Origin: Sphingobium ummariense RL-3
GTDB lineage: Bacteria; Pseudomonadota; Alphaproteobacteria; Sphingomonadales; Sphingomonadaceae
Assembly: GCF_000447205.1 (NCBI RefSeq)
Contig: NZ_AUWY01000106.1
Span: 1-41,856 of the forward strand
Direction: 5' to 3'
DNA length: 41,856 bases
Position numbers and translations under genes: made by a program. Below, one piece after another: positions 33,467 through 40,644 of the stretch. A model generated the notes under the pieces. It made no database searches. It was given only the letters and a program-made list of their open reading frames with translations, and was not told the origin of the DNA. Positions within the stretch are counted from its first letter, which is position 1. Each line of letters starts with the position of its first letter.

Positions 33467-33958
33467 TCAGGCCAGCGCCTTGAAGGCTCCGGCAATCAGC
33501 AGCAGCAATGTGACGACTCCGACACCGGTCAGCACCGCTGCGCGGATCATCGCCAATATGCGGCCGTCGACACTTAGTTCATTGGTCGATCCCCCTAGCG
33601 GCGGGCCGAAGGCGAGAACCCGGCGCAGGAGCGACCCTCGCTCCGTCTGCCTGTTCCAACCGTCCGGCTGCACAAGGGATGACGCGGGATCGGGATCGGT
33701 GGCAAGCCCGTTCGGCTGATATATCAAGGGCTGATATGTGCCACTTTGGGGCTTCGCCTGGTCGGCGGTGGCGAACAGGCGGGCCGCTTCCTTGCGGGTG
33801 GGCACGCCGAACTTGCGCAGGCTGGTGCGAACGCGCTGGTCGACGGTATGCTCCGAAATATGGAGCTGGCGCGCGATCTCCTTGGAATTGAAGCCCTGCG
33901 CCACCAGGCGCAGGCACTGCTTTTCCCCCTCGCTCAAAGCTGGAAGGGTTTGCGCCAC
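33467..33958 (-). CDS. LuxR-type HTH regulator with C-terminal membrane anchor
   Basis: A 163-residue regulator. The LuxR/GerE helix-turn-helix is at the N terminus: LSEGEKQCLRLVAQGFNSKEIARQLHISEHTVDQRVRTSLRKFG (quoted in parts: LSEGEKQCLRLVAQG, NSKEIARQLHISEHTVDQRV). A polar linker of about 60 residues follows, then one hydrophobic helix (about 138-160). There is no receiver domain. The start is the GTG at 33958, which has AGGAGG nine bases upstream; the first ATG at 34030 adds 24 residues but has no ribosome site. A membrane-bound DNA-binding protein is implied, which could tie transcription to the envelope. Function unknown. Confidence 0.8.
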   Translation of the reverse strand: MAQTLPALSEGEKQCLRLVAQGFNSKEIARQLHISEHTVDQRVRTSLRKFGVPTRKEAARLFATADQAKPQSGTYQPLIYQPNGLATDPDPASSLVQPDGWNRQTERGSLLRRVLAFGPPLGGSTNELSVDGRILAMIRAAVLTGVGVVTLLLLIAGAFKALA

Positions 33959-34219
33959 TCCATCAGTCCTCCTGCGTGACCCGTCCCGATCAACGAACGA
34001 CCGGCCCGAAATACCCAGCCACGCACCCATGGCTTTGCCAGCCGCTGGTTGCGATTCGGTTGGCGAGCGGCCTAAATTGGCACTATTCTGTCGATCGGCG
34101 CAATGAGGGATAGCTATTACGCACGCGGCAAGGCCCGGACGGAGCGCTCCCGCCCCCTTCCTGCACGGTGATTCGCGCTGTCGGAACGACGGAGGCGCCC
34201 GGCCCCCGCCGATCTGTCG
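33959..34219. other. Upstream region of the LuxR-type gene and typA 3' flank
   Basis: A 261-base stretch without a supported gene once the GTG start at 33958 is used. It holds the AGGAGG ribosome site at 33968-33973. No clear terminator for typA is seen on its side. Confidence 0.5.
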
Positions 34220-36040
34220 TCAGGCCGCCTCGCTCACCCGCTTGGCGCGCTTGCGCTCATTGGGGTCGAGGTGGGTCTTGCGCAGGCGGATATTCTTGGG
34301 CGTGACCTCGACCATCTCGTCCTCGTCGATATAGGCGATCGCCTGCTCCAGCGTCATGCGCTTGGGCGGGGTCAGGCGGATGCTGTCGTCCTTGCCGCTG
34401 GCGCGGAAGTTGGTCAGCGCCTTCGACTTCATCGGATTGACTTCCAGATCCTCGGGCTTGGCGTTCTCGCCGATGATCATGCCCTCGTACAGCGCCTCGC
34501 CCACGCCGACGAACAGGATGCCGCGCTCCTCCAGCGGGCCGAGGGCGTAGGCGACTGCCTCGCCCGCGCCGTTGGAGATGAGGACGCCGTTCTTCCGGCC
34601 CTCGATCCGGCCCTTATAGGGGCCGTATTTCTCGAACAGGCGATTCATGATGCCGGTGCCGCGCGTGTCGGACAGGAATTCGCCATGATAGCCGATCAGG
34701 CCGCGCGAGGGCGCCGAGAAGGTGATGCGGGTCTTGCCGCCGCCCGACGGGCGCATGTCGGTCATCTCCGCCTTGCGGACGTTCATCTTGTCGACCACCG
34801 TGCCGGAAAATTCATCGTCCACGTCGATCACGACCGTCTCATAGGGCTCGGTGCGGTCGCCATTCTCGTCCTCGCCGAACAGTACGCGGGGGCGCGAGAT
34901 GCCGAGCTCGAAGCCCTCGCGGCGCATCGTCTCGATCAGCACGCCGAGCTGGAGTTCGCCGCGGCCGGCAACCTCGAAGCTGTCCTTGTCCGCGCTCTCG
35001 GTGACCTTGATCGCGACGTTGGATTCGGCCTCGCGCATCAGGCGGTCGCGGATCATGCGCGACGTGACCTTGCTGCCTTCGCGGCCGGCCATCGGCGAAT
35101 CATTGACCGCGAACCGCATCGACAGCGTCGGCGGATCGATCGGCTGCGCCTTCAGCGGCACGCTGACCGACGGGTCGGCAATGGTGTTGGCAACGGTAGC
35201 GACCGCCAGGCCCGCGAGCGAGATGATGTCGCCCGCGCGCGCCTCTTCCACCGGCACGCGCTCCAGGCCGCGGAAGGACATCAGCTTCGATGCGCGCCCC
35301 GTCTCGATGACGTTGCCGTCATTGTCGAGCGCATGGATCGGCTGGTTGACCTTCACCACGCCGGAATTGACGCGACCGGTCAGCACGCGGCCCATGAAAT
35401 TGTCGCGGTCGAGCAGGGTCACCAGGAATGTGAAGGGCGCGTCCTGGTCCAGCGACGGCGGCGGGACGTGATCGACGATCTTCTGGAACAGCGGCTCCAG
35501 CGTGCCTTCGCGGCGATCCGGGTCCTCGCTGGCATAACCGTTGCGGCCCGAGGCGTAGAGCACGGGGAAGTCGAGCTGTTCGTCGTTCGCCTCGAGCGTG
35601 ACGAACAGGTCGAACACCTCGTCCAGCACTTCCTGGATGCGCTGGTCGGGACGGTCCACCTTGTTGACGACGACGATCGGCTTCAGGCCCAGGGCCAGCG
35701 CCTTGCCGGTGACGAACTTCGTCTGCGGCATCGCGCCTTCGGAGCTGTCGACCAGCAGGATGACGCCGTCGACCATCGACAGGATGCGCTCCACCTCGCC
35801 GCCGAAGTCGGCGTGGCCGGGCGTGTCGACGATGTTGATGCGCGTGCCGTTCCACTCGATCGAGGTCGGCTTCGCCAGGATGGTGATGCCGCGCTCCTTT
35901 TCGAGGTCGTTGGAATCCATCGCGCGCTCCTCGACGCGCTGGTTGTCGCGGAAGGTGCCGGACTGGCGGAAGAGCTGGTCCACCAGGGTGGTCTTGCCAT
36001 GATCGACGTGCGCGATGATCGCGATATTACGCAGGGACAT
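34220..36040 (-). CDS. typA: Translational GTPase TypA/BipA
   Basis: A 606-residue ribosome-associated GTPase of the EF-G/LepA superfamily, active in ribosome assembly under stress and cold. G1 is [15 protein letters not shown] (10-24), switch ERGITI (49-54), G3 [10 protein letters not shown] (72-81) and G4 NKVDRPDQR (126-134), all intact. Domain 2, EF-G-like domains III and V, and the TypA C-terminal domain end with [13 protein letters not shown]. The start is the ATG at 36040; an upstream open frame adds 12 residues without a ribosome site. It is a single gene. Confidence 0.97.
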   Translation of the reverse strand: MSLRNIAIIAHVDHGKTTLVDQLFRQSGTFRDNQRVEERAMDSNDLEKERGITILAKPTSIEWNGTRINIVDTPGHADFGGEVERILSMVDGVILLVDSSEGAMPQTKFVTGKALALGLKPIVVVNKVDRPDQRIQEVLDEVFDLFVTLEANDEQLDFPVLYASGRNGYASEDPDRREGTLEPLFQKIVDHVPPPSLDQDAPFTFLVTLLDRDNFMGRVLTGRVNSGVVKVNQPIHALDNDGNVIETGRASKLMSFRGLERVPVEEARAGDIISLAGLAVATVANTIADPSVSVPLKAQPIDPPTLSMRFAVNDSPMAGREGSKVTSRMIRDRLMREAESNVAIKVTESADKDSFEVAGRGELQLGVLIETMRREGFELGISRPRVLFGEDENGDRTEPYETVVIDVDDEFSGTVVDKMNVRKAEMTDMRPSGGGKTRITFSAPSRGLIGYHGEFLSDTRGTGIMNRLFEKYGPYKGRIEGRKNGVLISNGAGEAVAYALGPLEERGILFVGVGEALYEGMIIGENAKPEDLEVNPMKSKALTNFRASGKDDSIRLTPPKRMTLEQAIAYIDEDEMVEVTPKNIRLRKTHLDPNERKRAKRVSEAA

Positions 36041-36330
36041 ACTATGCCTTTGGGATCGGGGTTTCCCGGCCGGCACCGCGCCTGTCCAGGAGGTTTGCGC
36101 GCGCCCCTACAGGAAATGACGCGCTGCGGCAAGGGTGGCGCGCTGCGCGCGGGCGGTCCGCTACCGGAACCGGCGAGTGAAGACCGGCCACCACGCCCAT
36201 GCGGCGCCGGGGACATTCGCTCAGGGATCAAATCCGCCCGGTGGGCATTGCGCCCGTCAGGCCGTTCATTTGAGCGACATGGGGCTCCCGGCATAGCGCC
36301 TCTGCCCACCATCGAAGGAGGCGATGCGAT
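36041..36330. other. 290-base intergenic region typA / DUF4197
   Basis: Divergent spacer. I see no gene, repeat or convincing hairpin. An AAGGAGG ribosome site for the DUF4197 gene lies at 36315-36321. Confidence 0.5.
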
Positions 36331-37017
36331 ATGATGTCAGACACTCCGATCTCCGTACCGCGCCGAAGCCTGCTGGCGGCGGGCGCTATCCTCCCTTTCA
36401 TGGCGCTTGCCGGTTGCGCCACGACCATGGGCCGATACGGGCTGGAAGATGGCGTGCGCCGGCTGCTGGAACTGTCGACACAACGGGCCTTCGCGCGCCT
36501 GACCGAGCCGGGCGGATTTTATGACGACCAGATCACCCGCATCGCCGTGCCCGACCTCGGCGGCTCGGGAAGCGGGGCGATCCTGGGCGCGATCCTGCGC
36601 ACGAACGCGGTGCGCAATCGTATCGCCATGGCACTGAACGATGTGGCGGTCGATCTGGCGGACGGGGCCGCGCCGATCGTCATGGACAGGGTGCGATCCA
36701 TGTCGATCGCCGATGCGGTCGGCGTCCTGCGGGGCGGGCCGACCGCCGCGACCGACCTCCTGGCGCGCGACGCGCGCGGCGCGGTTGTGGAGGCATTGTT
36801 GCCCGGCATGACGCGTGCCCTGCGGTCCGACCTGTTCGAGATCATGTCCGCCGCGCTCTCCGCCTCGTCCGGCTCCGGCCTGACCGCGATGGCCGACAAT
36901 GTCACCGATCAGATTGGCACCGCGATATTCCGGGCGATCGGCCGCGAGGAAGCGGCCATCCGCGCCGACCCGCGCAGCACGCGCGATCCCGTTCTGATCG
37001 GGCTGCTGGGGCTGTAG
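36331..37017 (+). CDS. DUF4197 lipoprotein
   Basis: A 228-residue exported protein. The leader has a twin arginine (PRRSLLAAGAILPFMALAGC) with lipobox LAGC at about 25-28, so it may be a Tat-exported lipoprotein. The mature part has the DUF4197 blocks YGLEDGVRRLLELSTQRAF and the helical repeats RDARGAVVEALLPGMTRAL. Function unknown. The start is the first of two ATGs at 36331, nine bases after AAGGAGG. It precedes the TelA-like gene by 121 bases. Confidence 0.8.
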   Translation: MMSDTPISVPRRSLLAAGAILPFMALAGCATTMGRYGLEDGVRRLLELSTQRAFARLTEPGGFYDDQITRIAVPDLGGSGSGAILGAILRTNAVRNRIAMALNDVAVDLADGAAPIVMDRVRSMSIADAVGVLRGGPTAATDLLARDARGAVVEALLPGMTRALRSDLFEIMSAALSASSGSGLTAMADNVTDQIGTAIFRAIGREEAAIRADPRSTRDPVLIGLLGL

Positions 37018-37138
37018 GAAGCCGCTCCGCGGGGCGATTGCAATGGGGCGCGGTGCGGGGCAATATCGGCGGGGCTTGCCGCCGAGGTGACTTATCTCCA
37101 TATGACACCCCGAGCGCTCACGCACTCAAGGAGACGAT

Positions 37139-38350
37139 ATGGCCACCACCGCGCCCACCGCGACCGCCGACACGCTGAACCTGACGCCGCCCGAGCCGGT
37201 GCCCGCCGTCGCGCCGGAAAAGGCGGCAGGGCTGGTCCCCATCGACGAGGAAAAGAAGTCGAAGCTGGACGAGAAGGTGGACGCCTTCGTCGCCGACCTG
37301 GTCGCGCAGGACGCCAATTCGCCCGAATTCGGCGCGCGCGTCGATCAGCTGACCAATATGGGCCGCAAGGAGATCGCCGAGGCAGCGGGGCACAGCAACC
37401 GCTTCCTCGACCGGCCGGTCCGGGCGATGGACAGCGACAACAAGGTGGGTGCCGACCTCGCCGAACTCCGCCGCACGGTCGAGGATCTCGACCCAGGCAA
37501 GCGCGGCAGCCTGCTGGCGCCCAAGAAACTGTTCGGCATCATCCCGTTCGGCAACAAGATGCGCGACTATTTCGACAGCTATAAAAGCGCGCAGAGCCAC
37601 ATCAACTCGATCCTGGGCAGCCTCGCCAGCGGCAAGGACGTGCTGATCAAGGACAATGCCGCGATCGACGTGGAACGCCAGAACATGTGGCAGACCATGG
37701 GCCGGCTGGAACAGATGATCCACATCTCCAAGACGCTGGACGCGCGGCTGGAGGCCAAGGCGCTCGAACTGGATTCGACCGATCCCACCAAAGCCAAGGC
37801 GCTGCGGGAAAGCGCGCTCTTCTATATCCGCCAGCGGACGCAGGATCTGCTGACGCAGATGGCTGTGACGGTGCAGGGCTATCTGGCGCTCGACCTCGTC
37901 AAGAAGAACAATGTCGAACTGGTGAAAGGCGTGGACCGCGCCAGCACCACAACGGTCGCCGCGCTGCGCACAGCGGTGACGGTGGCGCAAGCGCTTGTGG
38001 GGCAGCGGTTGGTGCTGGAGCAGATCACCGCGCTCAACACCACCACCGCCAACATGATCGACCGGACCGGCGAACTGCTGAAGAGCCAGACCGCGCAGAT
38101 CCACGAGCAGGCGGCGTCCAGCACCATTCCGATCGAAACGCTGCAGCGGGCCTTCCAGAACATCTACGACACGATGGACAGCATCGATACGTTCAAACTC
38201 AAGGCGCTGGAGAACATGAAGTCGACGGTGAACACGCTGTCGAACGAGGTGGAGAAGTCGAAGGGCTATATCGCCCGTGCCGAGGGACAGGCGCAGGCCG
38301 CCGCGCAGGCCCGTACCGAAAACCCGCTGCTGAGCAGCATCGAGGGGTGA
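37139..38350 (+). CDS. TelA-family (toxic anion resistance) protein
   Basis: A 403-residue soluble, highly helical protein of the TelA/KlaA family. PFGNKMRDYFDSYKSAQSHIN and YKSAQSHINSILGSLASGKD (residues about 140-170) and ALFYIRQRTQDLLTQMAVTVQGYLALDLV (quoted in parts) are its hallmarks, with TTTANMIDRTGELLKSQ later. TelA was linked to tellurite resistance, but chromosomal members such as YaaN sit next to XpaC and are thought to act at the envelope. AAGGAG precedes the ATG. The next gene starts 4 bases after its stop and is XpaC-like, so a TelA-XpaC pair is present. Confidence 0.9.
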   Translation: MATTAPTATADTLNLTPPEPVPAVAPEKAAGLVPIDEEKKSKLDEKVDAFVADLVAQDANSPEFGARVDQLTNMGRKEIAEAAGHSNRFLDRPVRAMDSDNKVGADLAELRRTVEDLDPGKRGSLLAPKKLFGIIPFGNKMRDYFDSYKSAQSHINSILGSLASGKDVLIKDNAAIDVERQNMWQTMGRLEQMIHISKTLDARLEAKALELDSTDPTKAKALRESALFYIRQRTQDLLTQMAVTVQGYLALDLVKKNNVELVKGVDRASTTTVAALRTAVTVAQALVGQRLVLEQITALNTTTANMIDRTGELLKSQTAQIHEQAASSTIPIETLQRAFQNIYDTMDSIDTFKLKALENMKSTVNTLSNEVEKSKGYIARAEGQAQAAAQARTENPLLSSIEG

Positions 38351-38354
38351 GGCG

Positions 38355-39065
38355 ATGAGCCGGTCCGACCGCATCCTGGCCGATGCCGAGGCGGTGCTGC
38401 GCCGGCACAGCGAGCGCGGGCAGAGCCTGTCGGCGCGCGCGCGCCAGCGGCGCAATGCCGGGCTGATGCGCAAGGTGAAATATGCCGTGGCGGCGGTGCT
38501 GGCGATCCTGATCGGCAGCGCGGTGGCGGGCTTCGTCATGCCGCTGGGCACCAGCGGGGTGATGATCGTGCTGGGGCTGATCATCGCGGCGCTGCTGCTG
38601 GTCGCGCTGATCCCGGCCGAGCGGCGCGTGCGGACGGAGGCGCTGGCCCAGACCGCGCTGCCCGCCCTGCCGCTCCAGACCGAAATCTGGCTGGAGAACC
38701 AGCGCAGGGCGCTGCCTGCGCCCGCGGTGACGCTGGTCGACAGCATCGGGGTGAAGCTGGAGACGCTGGCCCCGCAGCTCGAGCGGCTGGGCGAACAGGA
38801 GCCCGCCGCGCAGGAGATCCGCCGCCTGCTGTCCGATCATCTGCCCGAGCTGGTCACCGGCTACCAGTCCATCCCCGCCCCGTTGCGGCGCGAGGAGCGC
38901 AATGGCCGCGTGCCCGAAAAGCAGCTGGTCGAGGGACTCGCGGTGATCGACGCCGAGATCGCGCGGATGAGCGAGACTCTGGCAAGCGGCGACTTGGACA
39001 AGCTCGCGACCCAGAATCGCTTCCTCGAGCTCAAATATCAGGAGGCGAAGGAACTTGGGCAATGA
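38355..39065 (+). CDS. XpaC-like membrane protein
   Basis: A 236-residue protein: a basic N-terminal segment (SRSDRILADAEAVLRRH, then RQRRNAGLMRKVK), two hydrophobic helices (about 42-61 and 65-85), and a long helical cytoplasmic tail with LETLAPQLERLGEQEPAAQEI. This is the layout of XpaC, which is encoded next to the TelA homologue in Bacillus. Similarity is by architecture and position, not by clear motif. Its start follows GTGAGGCG and overlaps no other gene; a 51-residue membrane protein follows 18 bases downstream. Confidence 0.62.
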   Translation: MSRSDRILADAEAVLRRHSERGQSLSARARQRRNAGLMRKVKYAVAAVLAILIGSAVAGFVMPLGTSGVMIVLGLIIAALLLVALIPAERRVRTEALAQTALPALPLQTEIWLENQRRALPAPAVTLVDSIGVKLETLAPQLERLGEQEPAAQEIRRLLSDHLPELVTGYQSIPAPLRREERNGRVPEKQLVEGLAVIDAEIARMSETLASGDLDKLATQNRFLELKYQEAKELGQ

Positions 39066-39083
39066 TCCCGTCTTCCCTTCGCC

Positions 39084-39239
39084 ATGATCCATCTCACCCT
39101 CATCATCGTCGATTTCCTGACCGGCCTGCTCGCGGCCGGCGCCTGGGCGCTGGCATCGGCGGGCGGCGCCATCGCGGCAGTGCTGGGGGGCGGCTTCCTG
39201 GGGCTGTCACTGCTACGGAAGTGGCGGCGGCGGGACTAG
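39084..39239 (+). CDS. 51-residue membrane protein
   Basis: A small ORF of 52 codons reading MIHLTLIIVDFLTGLLAAGA, then WALASAGGAIAAVLGGGF and a basic end KWRRRD. One long or two short helices are predicted, followed by an arginine-rich cytoplasmic tail. It lies 18 bases after the XpaC-like gene and in its direction. The overlapping 75-residue frame is arginine/proline-rich and looks like a shadow. No known family. Existence is supported by hydrophobic pattern and position only. Confidence 0.55.
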   Translation: MIHLTLIIVDFLTGLLAAGAWALASAGGAIAAVLGGGFLGLSLLRKWRRRD

Positions 39240-39319
39240 GGCAAAGGACTCTCCGATCGTTCAGCCCCCGGACAGCCGGTCGGGCATAGGAAACGCTCTA
39301 TCGCAGGAGGTATATGTCC

Positions 39320-39955
39320 ATGGGCAAGGCGCGGTGGCTGACGGGATCGCTGGTGGGACTGGCGCTGGCGGCGGGAAGCGTGACGCCGGCGCAGGCGCGG
39401 CCGCGCTACGACCGGGGCTGGCATCATGGCCATTATCGGGACGGTGACGGCTTCGGCGTGGGTGACGCGATCGGGATCGCCGCCCTGCTCGGCGCGGCAG
39501 CGATCGTCGCGACTTCCATCTCCAAGGACAGGAAGGCCGATCGCGCCGCAGGCCCCGCTCCTGCCGACAACGACGACCGCGCCGACGCGCCACCGCCGGC
39601 GGACGGTACCGACTATGGCGCCGACATGCGGTCGGACCGGGGCCCCTCCAACCGTTCCGTCCGCAACGATGAGGATTTCTCCGACGTGACGGGAGCGCCC
39701 GCGCAGGAGGACGCGATGGCCGACAGCTGCGCCCGGGCCGCGCGCGAGGAAGCGCAGGCCGACGGCGGCTATGCCGAGGTCCGCCGGATGGACGCGGCAA
39801 AACCCGTGGCCGGTGGCAGCTACAATATCGACGGCGAAGTCGAAACGCGCGACAGCTATCGCGCCGCGACCGGCACCACCCGCCGCTTTACCTGCACGAT
39901 GACCGACGGCCGCGTCGCACAGGTCTATCTCAGCCGCGACGTCGCAACGCGGTGA
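39320..39955 (+). CDS. Exported protein of unknown function
   Basis: A 211-residue protein with a signal peptide (about 1-27, ending AQA), then WHHGHYRDGDGFG, a hydrophobic GIAALLGAAAIVATSI helix at about 45-65, an acidic disordered linker (DNDDRADAPPPADGTDYG), and a C-terminal domain with DSCARAAREEAQADGGYAEV and TGTTRRFTCTMTDGRVAQV, where two cysteines probably form a disulfide. No family recognised with certainty. I prefer the ATG at 39320, nine bases after AGGAGG (39305-39310); the ATG at 39314 would be only 3 bases away. Confidence 0.7.
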   Translation: MGKARWLTGSLVGLALAAGSVTPAQARPRYDRGWHHGHYRDGDGFGVGDAIGIAALLGAAAIVATSISKDRKADRAAGPAPADNDDRADAPPPADGTDYGADMRSDRGPSNRSVRNDEDFSDVTGAPAQEDAMADSCARAAREEAQADGGYAEVRRMDAAKPVAGGSYNIDGEVETRDSYRAATGTTRRFTCTMTDGRVAQVYLSRDVATR

Positions 39956-39963
39956 ACCGCGGC

Positions 39964-39988
39964 GGGACAGGTCGCTTTATCCTGTCCC
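39964..39988 (+). terminator. Hairpin after the exported-protein gene
   Basis: GGGACAGG (39964-39971) pairs with CCTGTCCC (39981-39988) around a 9-base loop, 8 bp perfect, starting 9 bases after the stop. No uridine run follows, so terminator function is uncertain. Confidence 0.4.
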
Positions 39989-39991
39989 TGC

Positions 39992-40029
39992 ATCCCCTGG
40001 TCGGATAGCATGGCCCCGAATCAGGGGAT
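39992..40029 (+). promoter_or_regulatory. Possible ribosome-site-masking hairpin upstream of yqiJ
   Basis: ATCCCCTG (39992-39999) is perfectly complementary to CAGGGGAT (40022-40029). The second arm contains AGGGG, the apparent ribosome binding site 7 bases before the GTG at 40035. Folding would hide it. Chance pairing is possible. Confidence 0.4.
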
Positions 40030-40034
40030 ACGGG

Positions 40035-40634
40035 GTGCTGGCGTTTCTTCTCGCGCCTGAAAATATCGTCTTTCTGTCGGCCATCCTGCTGATGCTGCTG
40101 ATCGGCCTGGTGCAGGCTGCGGGCCTGGGCGGCGACGCCGATCTCGACATCGACATGGACGGCGACCTGCTGGGCTGGCTGGGCTTCGGCCACCTGCCGC
40201 TGCTGATGCTGCTGACGCTGTTCCTCGCCCTGTTCGGGATCATCGGCCTGGTCGGGCAGCAGGCCGCACTCGACCTGGCCGGCGGATTGCTGCGCCCCCT
40301 GGTCGCCGTCCCCTTGGCCGCCGCCGCCGCCCTGCCCGCAACCGGCCTTGCCGCGCGCCTCCTCGCGCCGCTGCTGCCGCGCGACGAAACGAGCGCCGTG
40401 TCGCTCGACGCGCTGGTCGGCAGCTTCGCCCGCATCGTCACCGGCCGCGCCCGCCAGGGATCTCCCGCCCGCGCGCGGGTCGAGGACCATCACGGTCAGG
40501 CCCATTATGTGATGGTCGAGCCGGACGCGCCCACCGCCAGCTTCGAGGAGGGCGAGACCGTCCTGCTCGTCCGCCGCGAGGATCTCATCTTCCGCGCCAT
40601 CGCCCGCGGTGACCACTATCTCCCCAGCCTCTAG
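40035..40634 (+). CDS. yqiJ: YqiJ-like OB-fold membrane protein
   Basis: A 199-residue inner-membrane protein: hydrophobic helices at about 10-30, 52-76 and 82-108, then a C-terminal OB-fold domain (SLDALVGSFARIVTGRARQG, ARARVEDHHGQAHYVMVEP, FEEGETVLLVRRED). This is the DUF1449 or YqiJ layout, an NfeD-like partner of flotillins. A GTG start at 40035 is used, 7 bases after AGGGG. It is 10 bases upstream of the flotillin gene, so YqiJ-YqiK are an operon. The known role is in membrane microdomains; details unknown here. Confidence 0.85.
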   Translation: MLAFLLAPENIVFLSAILLMLLIGLVQAAGLGGDADLDIDMDGDLLGWLGFGHLPLLMLLTLFLALFGIIGLVGQQAALDLAGGLLRPLVAVPLAAAAALPATGLAARLLAPLLPRDETSAVSLDALVGSFARIVTGRARQGSPARARVEDHHGQAHYVMVEPDAPTASFEEGETVLLVRREDLIFRAIARGDHYLPSL

Positions 40635-40644
40635 GAGCGAAGTC

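Noticed and set aside
34271..36334. 687-codon frame antisense to typA
   Set aside because: A GC-rich shadow of the typA gene, whose GTPase motifs are complete on the other strand.
37118..38746. 542-codon minus-strand frame across the TelA-like gene
   Set aside because: The plus strand carries the TelA family motifs; this frame is compositionally a shadow.
39062..39289. 75-codon frame overlapping the small membrane protein
   Set aside because: Composition is Arg/Pro/His-rich with no hydrophobic pattern; the 51-residue frame at 39084 fits better.
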